Positions 1-8,408 of a stretch of DNA of 20,916 nt are shown here, piece by piece (the first letter of the stretch is position 1; each line of letters begins with the position of its first letter). The position numbers and the translations under genes were made by a program. The stretch spans positions 1 to 20,916 of the forward strand of contig CAYTID010000038.1 of NCBI GenBank assembly GCA_964437735.1, written 5' to 3'. The DNA is from CAYTID01 sp964437735 (lineage in GTDB: Bacteria; Bacteroidota; Ignavibacteria; UBA10030; BY39). The notes under the pieces were generated by a model. It did not search any database, was not told the DNA's origin, and worked only from the letters and a program-made list of their open reading frames with translations.

Positions 1-75
1 TACCGGAGAACTGTGAGGGTGGGGTATTTCGAAATAAATGTACTTCAGGAATATCCAGCGGTGATTATCAATTAG
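1..75 (+). CDS. possible 3' end of an unidentified gene cut by the left edge
   Basis: Reading frame 1 is open from the first base for 24 codons and ends at TAG (73-75). The residues end in ...EYPAVIIN and have an ordinary protein-like composition. The stop lies 44 bp before tldD, which would suit an upstream gene in the same direction. The opposite strand is also open from an ATG at 96 to the edge, so the choice of strand is not secure. No family is recognised and the fragment is too short to assign one. Confidence 0.2.
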   Translation, partial: YRRTVRVGYFEINVLQEYPAVIIN

Positions 76-93
76 ATAATTTTTTATTATATT
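65..93 (+). promoter_or_regulatory. candidate sigma70-type promoter for tldD-tldE
   Basis: TTATCA (65-70) is separated by 17 bp from TATATT (88-93). The second hexamer is the same -10 sequence seen in the better promoters before the Crp gene and tRNA-Leu. Transcription would start near position 100, leaving a leader of about 20 nt that contains the AAGGAG ribosome site (105-110). The -35 match is only moderate and the region is very AT-rich, so chance matches are likely. Confidence 0.3.
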
Positions 94-119
94 CATATAT
101 AAATAAGGAGAATTTTAAT

Positions 120-1646
120 ATGCTAGAAATGAAACGCAGGGATTTCCTGCAAAAGAGTGGTGCAGGCGTTATAGCCGGATTAACATCACCTTTCTGGTTC
201 GACTTGCTCGCTCATGGTAAGGTTCCTTCTCGTTCCTCGTCTCTTTTTGATGATCGCTTCGGTGTATCAATAGAAGATATGAAGAAAATTTTACAAGTAG
301 CTCTCTCAAAAGGGGGTGAATTCTCTGAATTATTTTTCGAGTATAAAATTTCTAATTCAGCGAGGATGGAAGAAGATATAATTAAAGACACTTCAGAGAG
401 CATCGTACTTGGCGTCGGCATCAGGGTTTTAAAAGGAAATCAAACGGGTTACGGTTACACCGATGATTTATCGTTCGAAAAAATGAAACAAACCGCACTC
501 ACTGCTGCAGCTATTGCAGCAGGGAAATCGAAATACTCAATTGCTGATCTCAGACTTAAGAAACCGGCACATCAGGTATATGACATGAAATTGTCGTTCA
601 ATGATTTGAATCTTCGTTCCAAAGTTGACCTTGTTAAAGAGGCTTATAATTCGGCTATCTCGTACGATCAACGAATTACAAAAGCGCAGGTAACACTTAC
701 CGATGAAATTCAATATATCACGATTGCAAATAGTGAGGGATTGTTAATTTCCGATGCGCGCCCTCAGGCAAGACTGATTGTAAATGCAACAGCTGAGGAG
801 AAGGGGATCCGCAATACCGGTTCTGGTAATGGGGGCGGGCGTGTTGGATTTAACTTTTATGAAAACGAAATTACACCGAAAGAAATCGGAAGGATAGCAG
901 GAGAAGAGGCAATTACGCTTCTTTCTGCTATTGATCCGCCGGCAGGCGAGCAACCTGTAGTACTTGGGAGTTTGCAATCGGGCGTGATGATACATGAAGC
1001 AGTAGGACATCCATTCGAAGCGGATGGAAATCGTAAAAAAACATCCATCTTTTGGGATAAGATGGGTAAGCGAGTGGCAAATCCCATTGTAACAATTTAC
1101 GAAGATCCCACAATTCCTAACTATCGAGGAAGTCTCAATATCGACGACGAAGGAACAGTTACTCAGAAAACAATGCTCATTGAAAAAGGTAAATTAGTGA
1201 GCTATCTGCAGGATCGTCTTTCTGCAAAGTTAATGGGAATGGATATGACAGGAAACGGGCGACGGATGTCGTATCAATTCAATCCGATCCCGCGTATGAC
1301 AAATACCGTGTTGGCGCCGGGCGATGCTACTAGCGAAGATATCATTAGTTCTGTAAAAAAAGGCTTTTACGCCGAAACTTATCAAGGCGGACAAGTAAGC
1401 GATGCAGGTAAGTTTACATTTTCAGTGAACAGAGGTTACATTATTGAAGATGGTAAATTAACAACACCCGTAAAAAATGCTACACTTATTGGTACTAATG
1501 TACAAATTTTAAATGAGGTCGAAATGATTGCAAACGACACACAATACTTCTTGGGTACTTGCGGAAAAGATGGGCAATCGGTTGCGGTGACTGCCGGTAC
1601 ACCCACACTTAAACTCCGTCAGATGACGGTAGGAGGCCGAAAATGA
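120..1646 (+). CDS. tldD: TldD-family metalloprotease subunit with Tat signal
   Basis: This is the catalytic subunit of the TldD/TldE (PmbA) metalloprotease, which degrades unfolded or small peptides; in enterobacteria it processes microcin B17 and the antitoxin CcdA. The 508 residues contain the family's zinc-binding HEAVGH motif at 292-297 (H292, E293, H297), followed by PFEADG. The N-terminus has a twin-arginine signal: KRRDFLQ at about residues 5-11, then a hydrophobic stretch to about residue 30. Export in folded form is therefore predicted, unlike cytosolic E. coli TldD. The start at 120 is chosen because AAGGAG (105-110) sits 9 nt upstream; the ATG at 129 would also keep the twin arginines. 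Its stop overlaps the start of tldE by 4 bp, which suggests translational coupling and one complex. Confidence 0.93.
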   Translation: MLEMKRRDFLQKSGAGVIAGLTSPFWFDLLAHGKVPSRSSSLFDDRFGVSIEDMKKILQVALSKGGEFSELFFEYKISNSARMEEDIIKDTSESIVLGVGIRVLKGNQTGYGYTDDLSFEKMKQTALTAAAIAAGKSKYSIADLRLKKPAHQVYDMKLSFNDLNLRSKVDLVKEAYNSAISYDQRITKAQVTLTDEIQYITIANSEGLLISDARPQARLIVNATAEEKGIRNTGSGNGGGRVGFNFYENEITPKEIGRIAGEEAITLLSAIDPPAGEQPVVLGSLQSGVMIHEAVGHPFEADGNRKKTSIFWDKMGKRVANPIVTIYEDPTIPNYRGSLNIDDEGTVTQKTMLIEKGKLVSYLQDRLSAKLMGMDMTGNGRRMSYQFNPIPRMTNTVLAPGDATSEDIISSVKKGFYAETYQGGQVSDAGKFTFSVNRGYIIEDGKLTTPVKNATLIGTNVQILNEVEMIANDTQYFLGTCGKDGQSVAVTAGTPTLKLRQMTVGGRK

Positions 1647-2965
1647 AAAACGATAATTTATTGAAATTAGCTGAGGATTTAGTAAGCTTTGGTCGTAAAA
1701 AAGGTGCAAGTCAAATAGAGGTTACTGTCGGACAGGGGAGTGAATTTTCTCTAGATGTCCGCGAAGGTGAGGTTGAGCGCCTAGTAGAAGCCGGATCGAA
1801 GGGACTTTCACTTCGTGTCTTTGTTGATAACAAGATGGCAAGGGCGAGCTCTTCCGATCTTTCAAAAGCTACGTTGGAAAAACTTGTTGAAAACGCCATT
1901 GAGCGGGCAAAACTTTCGAGTGTAGATCCAAATGCAGGGCTTCCTGAAAAAGAGGTTATTGATATAGATGTAGATATACTGAAGATATGGGATCCCGCTG
2001 TTATAGAGCTTTCCCCTGAGAAAAAAATTGCCGCAGCAAAAGAGATCGAAAAAATATGTTTAGCCGATAAGCGTGTGAAAAAAAGTTTCGGTGCTTCATA
2101 CGGTACTTATATAGGAGAAATCTTCCTGACAAACTCTAGCGGTTTCAGCGCTTTTTATAAACGAACATCATGCTCGGCGGGGGTCTATCTACAATCCGGA
2201 GAAGAGCCGAATCTCTTTGATGAAGGTTGGTTCGATTCATCAAGAATACTCGCTAATCTTGAAAGTCCGGAAGATATTGCAAGCAAAGCTATTCATCGGG
2301 TTACAAGGCTCATTGGAGGCAAAAAAGTCGAATCGCAAAATGTCTCCGTTGTGCTTGAATCTCCGATGGCTGCCAGTTTATTAAGTTTTCTTAATACCTG
2401 TATCAGTGGAAATAATATATACCTTAAACAATCGTTCCTCGCTGGAAAACTTGATGAAAAGATAGGATCCGATCTCGTCACGGTTATCGATGATGGATTG
2501 ATTCCCGGTGCAGCCGGTACGAAACCGTTCGATAATGAAGGTGTTCCTACACGAAAAACAATCGTCATTGAAAATGGTGTACTGAAAAATTATCTTATGG
2601 ATACTTATTCTGCCCGGAAATTAAAAATGAAATCTACAGGCAATGGCGCCGGTGTCACTAATTTCTATCTCAATGCCGGAAAATCTACTCCTGAGGAAAT
2701 TATCAAATCGGTTGATAAAGGACTTTTTCTCACCGGTACAATTGGACATGGATTAGTCCCGACAACCGGAGATATTTCACGCGGTGCGTACGGATTGTGG
2801 ATTGAAAACGGAGAACTGACATATCCGGTCGCAGAAATTACAATATCCGGGAATCTTGGAGAGCTTCTCAAAGGAATCGAGATGGTCGGAAGTGATTTGA
2901 CTTTTAAGAGGTCTATTACAGCGCCGACTATTAAAGTCGCTGAAATGACTGTTGGCGGAAAATAA
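1643..2965 (+). CDS. tldE: TldE/PmbA-family protein, partner of TldD
   Basis: This is the second member of the TldD/TldE pair, 440 residues. It shares the PmbA/TldD fold (for example the C-terminal glycine-rich blocks GHGLVPTTGDISRGAYG and AEMTVGG, paralogous to the end of TldD) but lacks the HExxxH zinc motif, as expected for the non-catalytic subunit. The start ATG overlaps the tldD stop (ATGA), and the ribosome site is the GGAGG in the tail of tldD. The N-terminus (MKNDNLLKLAEDLV) has no signal peptide and no hydrophobic segment. If TldD is exported by Tat, TldE would have to be carried out with it or meet it elsewhere. It is followed by a 155-bp convergent gap. Confidence 0.92.
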   Translation: MKNDNLLKLAEDLVSFGRKKGASQIEVTVGQGSEFSLDVREGEVERLVEAGSKGLSLRVFVDNKMARASSSDLSKATLEKLVENAIERAKLSSVDPNAGLPEKEVIDIDVDILKIWDPAVIELSPEKKIAAAKEIEKICLADKRVKKSFGASYGTYIGEIFLTNSSGFSAFYKRTSCSAGVYLQSGEEPNLFDEGWFDSSRILANLESPEDIASKAIHRVTRLIGGKKVESQNVSVVLESPMAASLLSFLNTCISGNNIYLKQSFLAGKLDEKIGSDLVTVIDDGLIPGAAGTKPFDNEGVPTRKTIVIENGVLKNYLMDTYSARKLKMKSTGNGAGVTNFYLNAGKSTPEEIIKSVDKGLFLTGTIGHGLVPTTGDISRGAYGLWIENGELTYPVAEITISGNLGELLKGIEMVGSDLTFKRSITAPTIKVAEMTVGGK

Positions 2966-3120
2966 TCTATCAACTATAAACGAAATTTATATTGCATAGT
3001 TTTTCAGAGAAGATGCAGACAATTGTTGACCGTTTTAATTCCCGACACGTGTATCAAGCCGCTGTCCCTGTCGTTACCAATACAATCTGTCAAATAGATT
3101 TTTGACGAAATATTTAATAT
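2966..3120. other. convergent intergenic gap, no clear terminator
   Basis: The gap lies between the 3' ends of tldE (plus) and the S9 peptidase gene (minus). I see no open frame of note. The only structure is a short inverted repeat, GTCAAA (3089-3094) and TTTGAC (3101-3106), with a 6-nt AT-rich loop. Neither side has the run of U expected after a rho-independent terminator, so it is at best a weak bidirectional stop. Confidence 0.3.
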
Positions 3121-5106
3121 TTATTTTAAATATCTATCAAACCAATCTTGAACCCTATACATAATATCCAACTGTTGAGCCTTCTCGCCCATACCGTGTT
3201 CAGCACGGGGATAAGCAACAAATTCTGTCGGAACCCCTTTCCATTTAAGTGCAGTATATAATTCCTGACTCTGACTGATAGGAACGCGTAAATCTTTTTG
3301 TCCATGCAGCAATAATGTTGGTGTATTTGCATTGTGAATGTGTTTGAGAGGGGATCTCTCCCAAAAAAAATCGTAGTGATTATACATAACCATATCCCAA
3401 TGAACCATTGTATTTTCCCAAAATATGTCGGTCGTTCCCATATAGCTTACCCAGTTTGTAATAGCCATTGTTGCAACCGATGCTTTAAACCGCTGACTGG
3501 CAAAAGTAGCAGCCCATGCTGCTGTCAAGCCGCCGTAACTTCCACCACCAATTCCTACTTTTTCTCCGTCAGTAATTCCTTTTGTAATCAGGTAATCAAT
3601 ACCTGTCAGCATATCGAAAAATTCCTTGCCCATTAAATCCCGATGGTCGCCCATACAAAATTCAGCGCCTCTGCCAATGCTGCCCCGATAATTGGGCATA
3701 AAAACCACATATCCCGCAGCAGCCAGCTGTTGTGCCCAATTGTGATAACCGACATTCCAACCGTTTAAATATGCCGATTCAGGTCCCCCGTGAGCCTGAA
3801 GCACAGTCGGATATCTTTTCCCTTTCTCATAACCTACTGGGTAGACGAGCACACCTTCAATGTCCAGATCGTCAATGCTTTTCCATTTGAAAATTTTCTG
3901 TTTCCCAAAAGTTAGTCCGTTCAGTTGAGGATTGAAATTAGTAAGTTTGATGAGATTAGGTTTGTTTACATTACTGAAAAAGATTTCATTCGGGTGTATT
4001 GAAGTATTAGCAGCGAATGCCATCTTTAATCCGTCGGAATTAAAACTCACGCTGTTGAAATATATTTTTTTATCGAAAACCGGATTAATTTTTTTATCAG
4101 ATATATTAACCGAGTAAAATCTGTTATCCTGTCTGTCGATTGTTATAAAGGATAAAATTGAACTTTTTGGTATCCATGAAATCCATGTTGCGGTTTGTTC
4201 TAAATTTGTAGTGATATTTTCTGGACTACCACCGCCGGGCGGTACAATAAAAACACTTCCGGCAAAACCATCTTTTAATAATGTGGCTCCGAGATATGCA
4301 ATCCACTTTCCGTCAGGTGACCAGCGTGGTGATGATAACTTTCCTTCAGTTTTTGTTACTAACTTCGATTCACCTCCTTCCGCTGAAACAGTCAGCAACT
4401 TTACAAACATATAAGAGTGATCTGTCAGCGGTGAGTCGCTTGCGGCGATCACAAATTGATTATCGTCCGGTGACCAGTCGTAATCGTAAACATGGTTGTT
4501 ACCCGTTGTAATTAGTTTTACTTCCTTGGTGTTTACATTCGCGGTGTATAATCGTGAGTATTTGAAGTTCTTATCGGTAATTATCCAATCCTTGCCGGTT
4601 TTTTCATTTGATAAATCCTCTTTTGATTTAGGATCAGTCATTAAGAAAGCTATTTTATTACCCTCGTTCGACCATTTGATCGACCGTAAGGAATTATCAA
4701 CATTAGTTAATTGAACTGCTTCACCGCCATCAAAAGGTATCAGGAAAATTTGAGCTTTGTCTGATTCTCCTCGCGTAGAAATAAATGCAATCAATTTTCC
4801 GTCGGGTGACCACCTGGGGATCTGGTCGCTTTTAGTATTGTAAGTAAAGCGGAATGGGTTACCGCCGTTAGTGTTCATCATCCATATTTCTGACAATTGC
4901 GGTCCGGGATTTTCGTCATCTTGTCGCTGACGTGCCGTCTGAAAGATTATATTTTTACTGTCCGGAGATAATTGTACTTCAGATATATTCCTGATATTTA
5001 CAATCATTTCGGAAGTAATAGTCTTAACTTGAGCAAAACAGTTTGAAGAAATTATAATTACAAAAAGAAAAAATTTTAGTGTTATTAATGTTTTTTCTAA
5101 TTTCAT
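3121..5106 (-). CDS. secreted S9-family prolyl oligopeptidase-type serine protease
   Basis: This 661-residue peptidase of family S9 belongs to the acylaminoacyl-peptidase/dipeptidyl-peptidase group. A Sec signal peptide covers about residues 1-25 (basic start, hydrophobic core, cleavage after NCFA), so it acts in the periplasm or outside. Residues of roughly 40-400 form a beta-propeller with repeated blades of the WSPDGKxIA type. The C-terminal alpha/beta-hydrolase domain has the nucleophile motif GGGSYGG (S523), then D605 (HGQKDLRVP) and H637 (AEHGMG), a complete catalytic triad. The start is an ATG with GAGGAAA just upstream. It lies 11 bp after recN and is probably co-transcribed with it, although the functions are unrelated. 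Exact substrate preference cannot be read from the sequence. Confidence 0.93.
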   Translation of the reverse strand: MKLEKTLITLKFFLFVIIISSNCFAQVKTITSEMIVNIRNISEVQLSPDSKNIIFQTARQRQDDENPGPQLSEIWMMNTNGGNPFRFTYNTKSDQIPRWSPDGKLIAFISTRGESDKAQIFLIPFDGGEAVQLTNVDNSLRSIKWSNEGNKIAFLMTDPKSKEDLSNEKTGKDWIITDKNFKYSRLYTANVNTKEVKLITTGNNHVYDYDWSPDDNQFVIAASDSPLTDHSYMFVKLLTVSAEGGESKLVTKTEGKLSSPRWSPDGKWIAYLGATLLKDGFAGSVFIVPPGGGSPENITTNLEQTATWISWIPKSSILSFITIDRQDNRFYSVNISDKKINPVFDKKIYFNSVSFNSDGLKMAFAANTSIHPNEIFFSNVNKPNLIKLTNFNPQLNGLTFGKQKIFKWKSIDDLDIEGVLVYPVGYEKGKRYPTVLQAHGGPESAYLNGWNVGYHNWAQQLAAAGYVVFMPNYRGSIGRGAEFCMGDHRDLMGKEFFDMLTGIDYLITKGITDGEKVGIGGGSYGGLTAAWAATFASQRFKASVATMAITNWVSYMGTTDIFWENTMVHWDMVMYNHYDFFWERSPLKHIHNANTPTLLLHGQKDLRVPISQSQELYTALKWKGVPTEFVAYPRAEHGMGEKAQQLDIMYRVQDWFDRYLK

Positions 5107-5117
5107 AAAGTTTCCTC

Positions 5118-6821
5118 TTATTTAATACCAATTAATTCTCGCGCACTCTTTAATCCTGTTGCGGTTACTTCTTCACCACTTAATAACTTTGCAACTTCGC
5201 GGATGCGTTCATCTTTATTTAGTTTTTTCATTTTTGTAAAAGAGCGGTTACCATCTTCAATTTTTTCAACTACCAGATGAATATCAGCCAGTCCTGCAAT
5301 TTGGGGAAGATGTGTAATAGCAATGATTTGATGATATTTTGATAGATTTTTTATACTCAGTCCGACCGCCTGAGCGATTCTGCCACTTATGCCGATATCA
5401 ATTTCATCAAATATTAACAAGGGAAGGCGTTCAGTTTTTGCCAAAATTGTTTTCAGAGCAAGCATAATTCTAGATATTTCTCCACCGGATGCTACTTTAA
5501 CCAGAGGTTTTACAGATTCTCCGATGTTGGTTGAGATGTAAAACTCGACAAAATCGATTCCCTTTGGAGTGGTTTCATAAAATTTATTATACAAATTCAC
5601 CAAACCGTTTTCGTCGTCCGTTTTTTTTGAATCGATTTTTATTTCAAATTTTGAATTTTGTATTCCTAAATCTGTTAACACACCTACTATGGATTTGGAT
5701 ACTGTTTTAGTGGTCTCTTTCCTTTTTGTTGAAAGTTTTAACGCGAATTCGGAAGCGATTTTTCTTTTTTCTTCGATTGATGTTTTGATTTTATTGATTT
5801 CATCTTCGAAATTCGCCGCCAACTTCAGCTCAGCGCCAATTTTTTCGCGGTAAGCGAGAAGCGATTCTATCGAGCCGCCGTATTTTTTTTTCAATAGTGA
5901 AATCTGCCCTAACTTGTTTCTGATCGATTCAAGTTTTTCCGTATTAAATTCAATTTTAGAATTATATATGTTAACTGCGGAGGCAAGTTCTTTAACAATC
6001 GATTCGGCTGATTTCGATTCATTTAATCCTTCCGTAAAGTTGTCATCGATTTGAGAAAGGATTTCGAATTGCTTTCGAGCTAGTGTCAATTGCTCATATG
6101 CAGAATTATTTCTCTCATATAAAAGCTGATACAATCCGAAAGTAAGCTCGTTTAATTTTTCAGCATTTTCCAAAATCTTCAATTCGTTCTCAAGGCTTTC
6201 TTCATCGCCAGATTCAATTCCGAGTTCATCAATTTCAGATTTTTGAAATTCGTATAAATCCTGTTTCTCTTTCAGGATACTCTCTTTTTTCCTGAGTTCG
6301 CGAAGCTTATTGATTTCATCAGATAAAGATATATAAGCTTCTGAAAAATTATCTACGAGCTTATGATGCCCACCGTAATCGTCCAAAAAATCGATGTGCG
6401 TTTCGGTTCTAAGAAGGGACTGGTGTTCGTGTTGTCCGTGCAGATCGACAAGTAAATCACCGATATTTTTCATGGCATTTAATGAGACCAAAGAATCGTT
6501 TACAAAACATCTGCTTTGACCTTTTAAAGAAACTTCACGGCGAAGAATCAATTCATCAGAGAAGTCTATTTCCAGAGATGTCAACAAATCTTTTAACTTA
6601 TTATTATCTGTTATACTGAATATTCCCTCGACAATTGCTTTTTCCGTATCTTTTCGGACCGCATCCGTATCGGCACGCTCTCCCAGAATAAGACTTAGTG
6701 CATCTATTAGAATAGATTTACCGGCGCCTGTTTCCCCTGTGATTATATTTAAACCGGTTTCAAAATTAATATCTAATTTTTCAATTAAAGCATAGTTTTG
6801 AATATGAAGAAGTTTTAGCAT
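5118..6821 (-). CDS. recN: DNA repair protein RecN
   Basis: RecN is an SMC-like ATPase that acts at double-strand breaks. With the start used here it is 567 residues, the usual length. The N-terminal half-ATPase has the Walker A GETGAGKS at 29-36. A long charged middle region (about 150-390) has coiled-coil composition. The C-terminal half has the ABC signature ASGGE (444-448) and Walker B with DEIDIGISG (472-480), followed by the ITHLPQIAG switch. I chose ATG at 6821 because MLKLLHIQNYALIE matches the conserved RecN N-terminus. An in-frame TTG four codons upstream (6833) is possible, but neither start has a clear SD sequence. The gene is divergent from the nitroreductase, sharing a gap of about 118 bp. 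Confidence 0.95.
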   Translation of the reverse strand: MLKLLHIQNYALIEKLDINFETGLNIITGETGAGKSILIDALSLILGERADTDAVRKDTEKAIVEGIFSITDNNKLKDLLTSLEIDFSDELILRREVSLKGQSRCFVNDSLVSLNAMKNIGDLLVDLHGQHEHQSLLRTETHIDFLDDYGGHHKLVDNFSEAYISLSDEINKLRELRKKESILKEKQDLYEFQKSEIDELGIESGDEESLENELKILENAEKLNELTFGLYQLLYERNNSAYEQLTLARKQFEILSQIDDNFTEGLNESKSAESIVKELASAVNIYNSKIEFNTEKLESIRNKLGQISLLKKKYGGSIESLLAYREKIGAELKLAANFEDEINKIKTSIEEKRKIASEFALKLSTKRKETTKTVSKSIVGVLTDLGIQNSKFEIKIDSKKTDDENGLVNLYNKFYETTPKGIDFVEFYISTNIGESVKPLVKVASGGEISRIMLALKTILAKTERLPLLIFDEIDIGISGRIAQAVGLSIKNLSKYHQIIAITHLPQIAGLADIHLVVEKIEDGNRSFTKMKKLNKDERIREVAKLLSGEEVTATGLKSARELIGIK

Positions 6822-6880
6822 GGAATTTATCAAAGATTTTTTTATAATTTAATCATTTTTAGCAAAATTTCAATTCATTT

Positions 6881-6909
6881 TTGAATGTGTCTTTTGTATT
6901 TATTAAATT
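6881..6909 (+). promoter_or_regulatory. candidate promoter for the nitroreductase gene
   Basis: TTGAAT (6881-6886) and TAAATT (6904-6909) are spaced by 17 bp, each matching the sigma70 consensus at 4 of 6 positions. The predicted start (about 6916) would fall inside the palindrome at 6907-6927. AT-rich context makes this tentative. Confidence 0.3.
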
Positions 6910-6927
6910 ATTGATGTAATCAATAAT
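6907..6927. promoter_or_regulatory. 21-bp perfect palindrome, candidate operator (FNR-like half-sites)
   Basis: The arms ATTATTGAT (6907-6915) and ATCAATAAT (6919-6927) are perfect 9-bp inverted repeats around GTA. The core TTGAT-N3-ATCAA resembles the FNR/Anr box TTGAT-N4-ATCAA but is one base shorter in the centre. It sits directly before the AAAGGA ribosome site (6928-6933) of the nitroreductase and overlaps the predicted start of transcription, a position that fits a repressor operator. An RNA hairpin acting on the ribosome site is the alternative. The Crp/Fnr protein encoded at 16598-17305 has the E-SR recognition residues of FNR-type regulators, but a direct link is inference. Confidence 0.5.
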
Positions 6928-6939
6928 AAAGGAATTTAT

Positions 6940-7590
6940 ATGATAAATGAATTACTTATTATTACAGGACTTATAATCGGGAGTGTTGTGAATTCGGAGA
7001 ATTCGGACAAAATTATATTACCAAAACCTAAAACAATCGGGAAGACATCGGTTGAAGAAGCTTTAAATAACCGGAGAACTGTCAGGTCTTTTTCAAATCA
7101 GGAAATTTCGATAGAAGAATTAGGCCAATTATTATGGGCAGGTCAGGGGATTACTTCGGATAACGGAAAGCGAACAGCTCCTTCAGCCGGAGCGCTTTAT
7201 CCGTTAGAGATTTATGTTGTTGCAGGAAATGTTAAAGGACTTGTTCCTGCCGTTTATAAATATAACCCTAAGGATCACAGCATAAAAAAAGCCTTAACTG
7301 GAGATAAGCGTCGAGGATTAGCTGATGCTGCATTAAGTCAGGAACAAATAATCACAGCTTCGGTTGACATTATTATTACTGCTGTATATGAACGAACTTC
7401 GAAGAAATATGGGAGAAGAACTGAAAGGTATGTTCATATAGAGGTAGGACATGTGGCTCAGAATATTTTACTCCAAGCTGAGAGCTTAAAATTGGTGAGT
7501 TGTCCGGTTGGGGCATACAATGATGAGAAAGTAAAAAAATATTTAGAGATTGAAGAAGAACCGCTATATATATTAACGATCGGAAGATAA
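6940..7590 (+). CDS. SagB-type nitroreductase / FMN oxidoreductase
   Basis: This 216-residue flavin oxidoreductase of the nitroreductase superfamily belongs to the SagB-like branch. Visible motifs are RRTVRSF (45-51, FMN phosphate binding), PSAGALYP (81-88), GHVAQN (170-175) and PVGAYND (189-195). The SagB branch includes azoline-peptide oxidases, but stand-alone members like this one usually have unknown substrates. No cyclodehydratase or precursor peptide is seen nearby, so a peptide-modifying role is not supported. The first ~18 residues are hydrophobic (MINELLIITGLIIGSVV) without a basic start, perhaps an atypical signal or anchor. The start has AAAGGA 6 nt upstream. Its stop is 3 bp from the mqnA stop on the other strand. 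Confidence 0.85.
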   Translation: MINELLIITGLIIGSVVNSENSDKIILPKPKTIGKTSVEEALNNRRTVRSFSNQEISIEELGQLLWAGQGITSDNGKRTAPSAGALYPLEIYVVAGNVKGLVPAVYKYNPKDHSIKKALTGDKRRGLADAALSQEQIITASVDIIITAVYERTSKKYGRRTERYVHIEVGHVAQNILLQAESLKLVSCPVGAYNDEKVKKYLEIEEEPLYILTIGR

Positions 7591-7593
7591 TTT

Positions 7594-8397
7594 TTAATTT
7601 GATTGAATATTATCGGAGTTTGTATGAAAATTGAGTTCCGGCAGGTCATCAATGATATTGAGGTAATATGCCATGCGGATAAATTCCGTTAAACCGTTTT
7701 TTGACTCATCATCAAATTGATATGAAAATGCTGATAAGTATTCTATGATTTGCGTCTGGTCATATTTATTCTGATTTTTTGCAATTTGATTCAGATTTGA
7801 TTGACCACTTACAGCAGCTTTATGAATCACATTGATTTCTTCTTCCGTGAGAATTTCTTTACGACTGACCCAGAAGCCGTGGACGTAAGGAAGTTCAGTG
7901 AGATCAAACCATTCATCGACGAGGTCGAGCTTCCCTTGCCGATCAATGAGTGGAATATTCTCATCACCAATTTTTAATACAGCATCTGCTTTTCCTAGCA
8001 AATTATCTACACCTCCTGTTGCAGGAATAAATTGGGGGACAGTAGAATACTTTTCACTCATAATAATTTTTGTCAAAACCATTTCTGAGATGTTTACCAG
8101 ATCCGTAGCGATAGTATTAATATGCTTTAGGTCTTCTTTAAAATAAAGTTGGATTGTGTTGCTGAAACCCTTTGACGAAACGCAAATATTTGAAATGATA
8201 GAATATTTATCATGGTCGCGGGCGTAACTGATAGGAGATAAAAAAGCTGCGTCAAGAATTTCTTCACGCAGCATTTTTGAAACTTGAGCCGGAGTATCGG
8301 TAATTAATTCAAATAAATCATACCTCTCCGATAACCCTTGAAAAACAGGGGAGCAGTAAATACCCGGAATGATACCAATCTTTTTTTGAGAAGGCAT
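7594..8397 (-). CDS. mqnA: MqnA-family chorismate dehydratase (futalosine menaquinone pathway)
   Basis: This 267-residue protein has the periplasmic-binding-protein-like fold of the MqnA/MqnD family. MqnA dehydrates chorismate to 3-[(1-carboxyvinyl)oxy]benzoate, the first step of the futalosine route to menaquinone. Matching blocks are LDAAFLSPISYAR (about 48-60), the ADAVLKIGDE block (about 136-145) and DEWFDLTELPYVHGFWV (about 159-175), which parallels the family's DLGEEW..TGLPFVFAxWV. It is divergent: the usual early YLNxxPL segment reads PGIYCSPVFQGL here. It is the last gene of the ffh-rplS cluster, 11 bp after rplS. Its stop is 3 bp from that of the nitroreductase, so no dedicated terminator fits. 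An MqnD or MqnA-like paralogue is the alternative. Confidence 0.78.
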   Translation of the reverse strand: MPSQKKIGIIPGIYCSPVFQGLSERYDLFELITDTPAQVSKMLREEILDAAFLSPISYARDHDKYSIISNICVSSKGFSNTIQLYFKEDLKHINTIATDLVNISEMVLTKIIMSEKYSTVPQFIPATGGVDNLLGKADAVLKIGDENIPLIDRQGKLDLVDEWFDLTELPYVHGFWVSRKEILTEEEINVIHKAAVSGQSNLNQIAKNQNKYDQTQIIEYLSAFSYQFDDESKNGLTEFIRMAYYLNIIDDLPELNFHTNSDNIQSN

Positions 8398-8408
8398 CAG
8401 GTCCCATT

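Noticed and set aside
3334..3636. Plus-strand open frames inside the S9 peptidase, and similar ones inside rpsP, khpA and porZ
   Set aside because: They are shadows of well-supported genes on the other strand, without ribosome sites or recognisable domains.
6940..7590. SagB-type nitroreductase as part of an azole-peptide biosynthesis cluster
   Set aside because: No YcaO cyclodehydratase, precursor peptide or export gene is near; neighbours are recN and mqnA.
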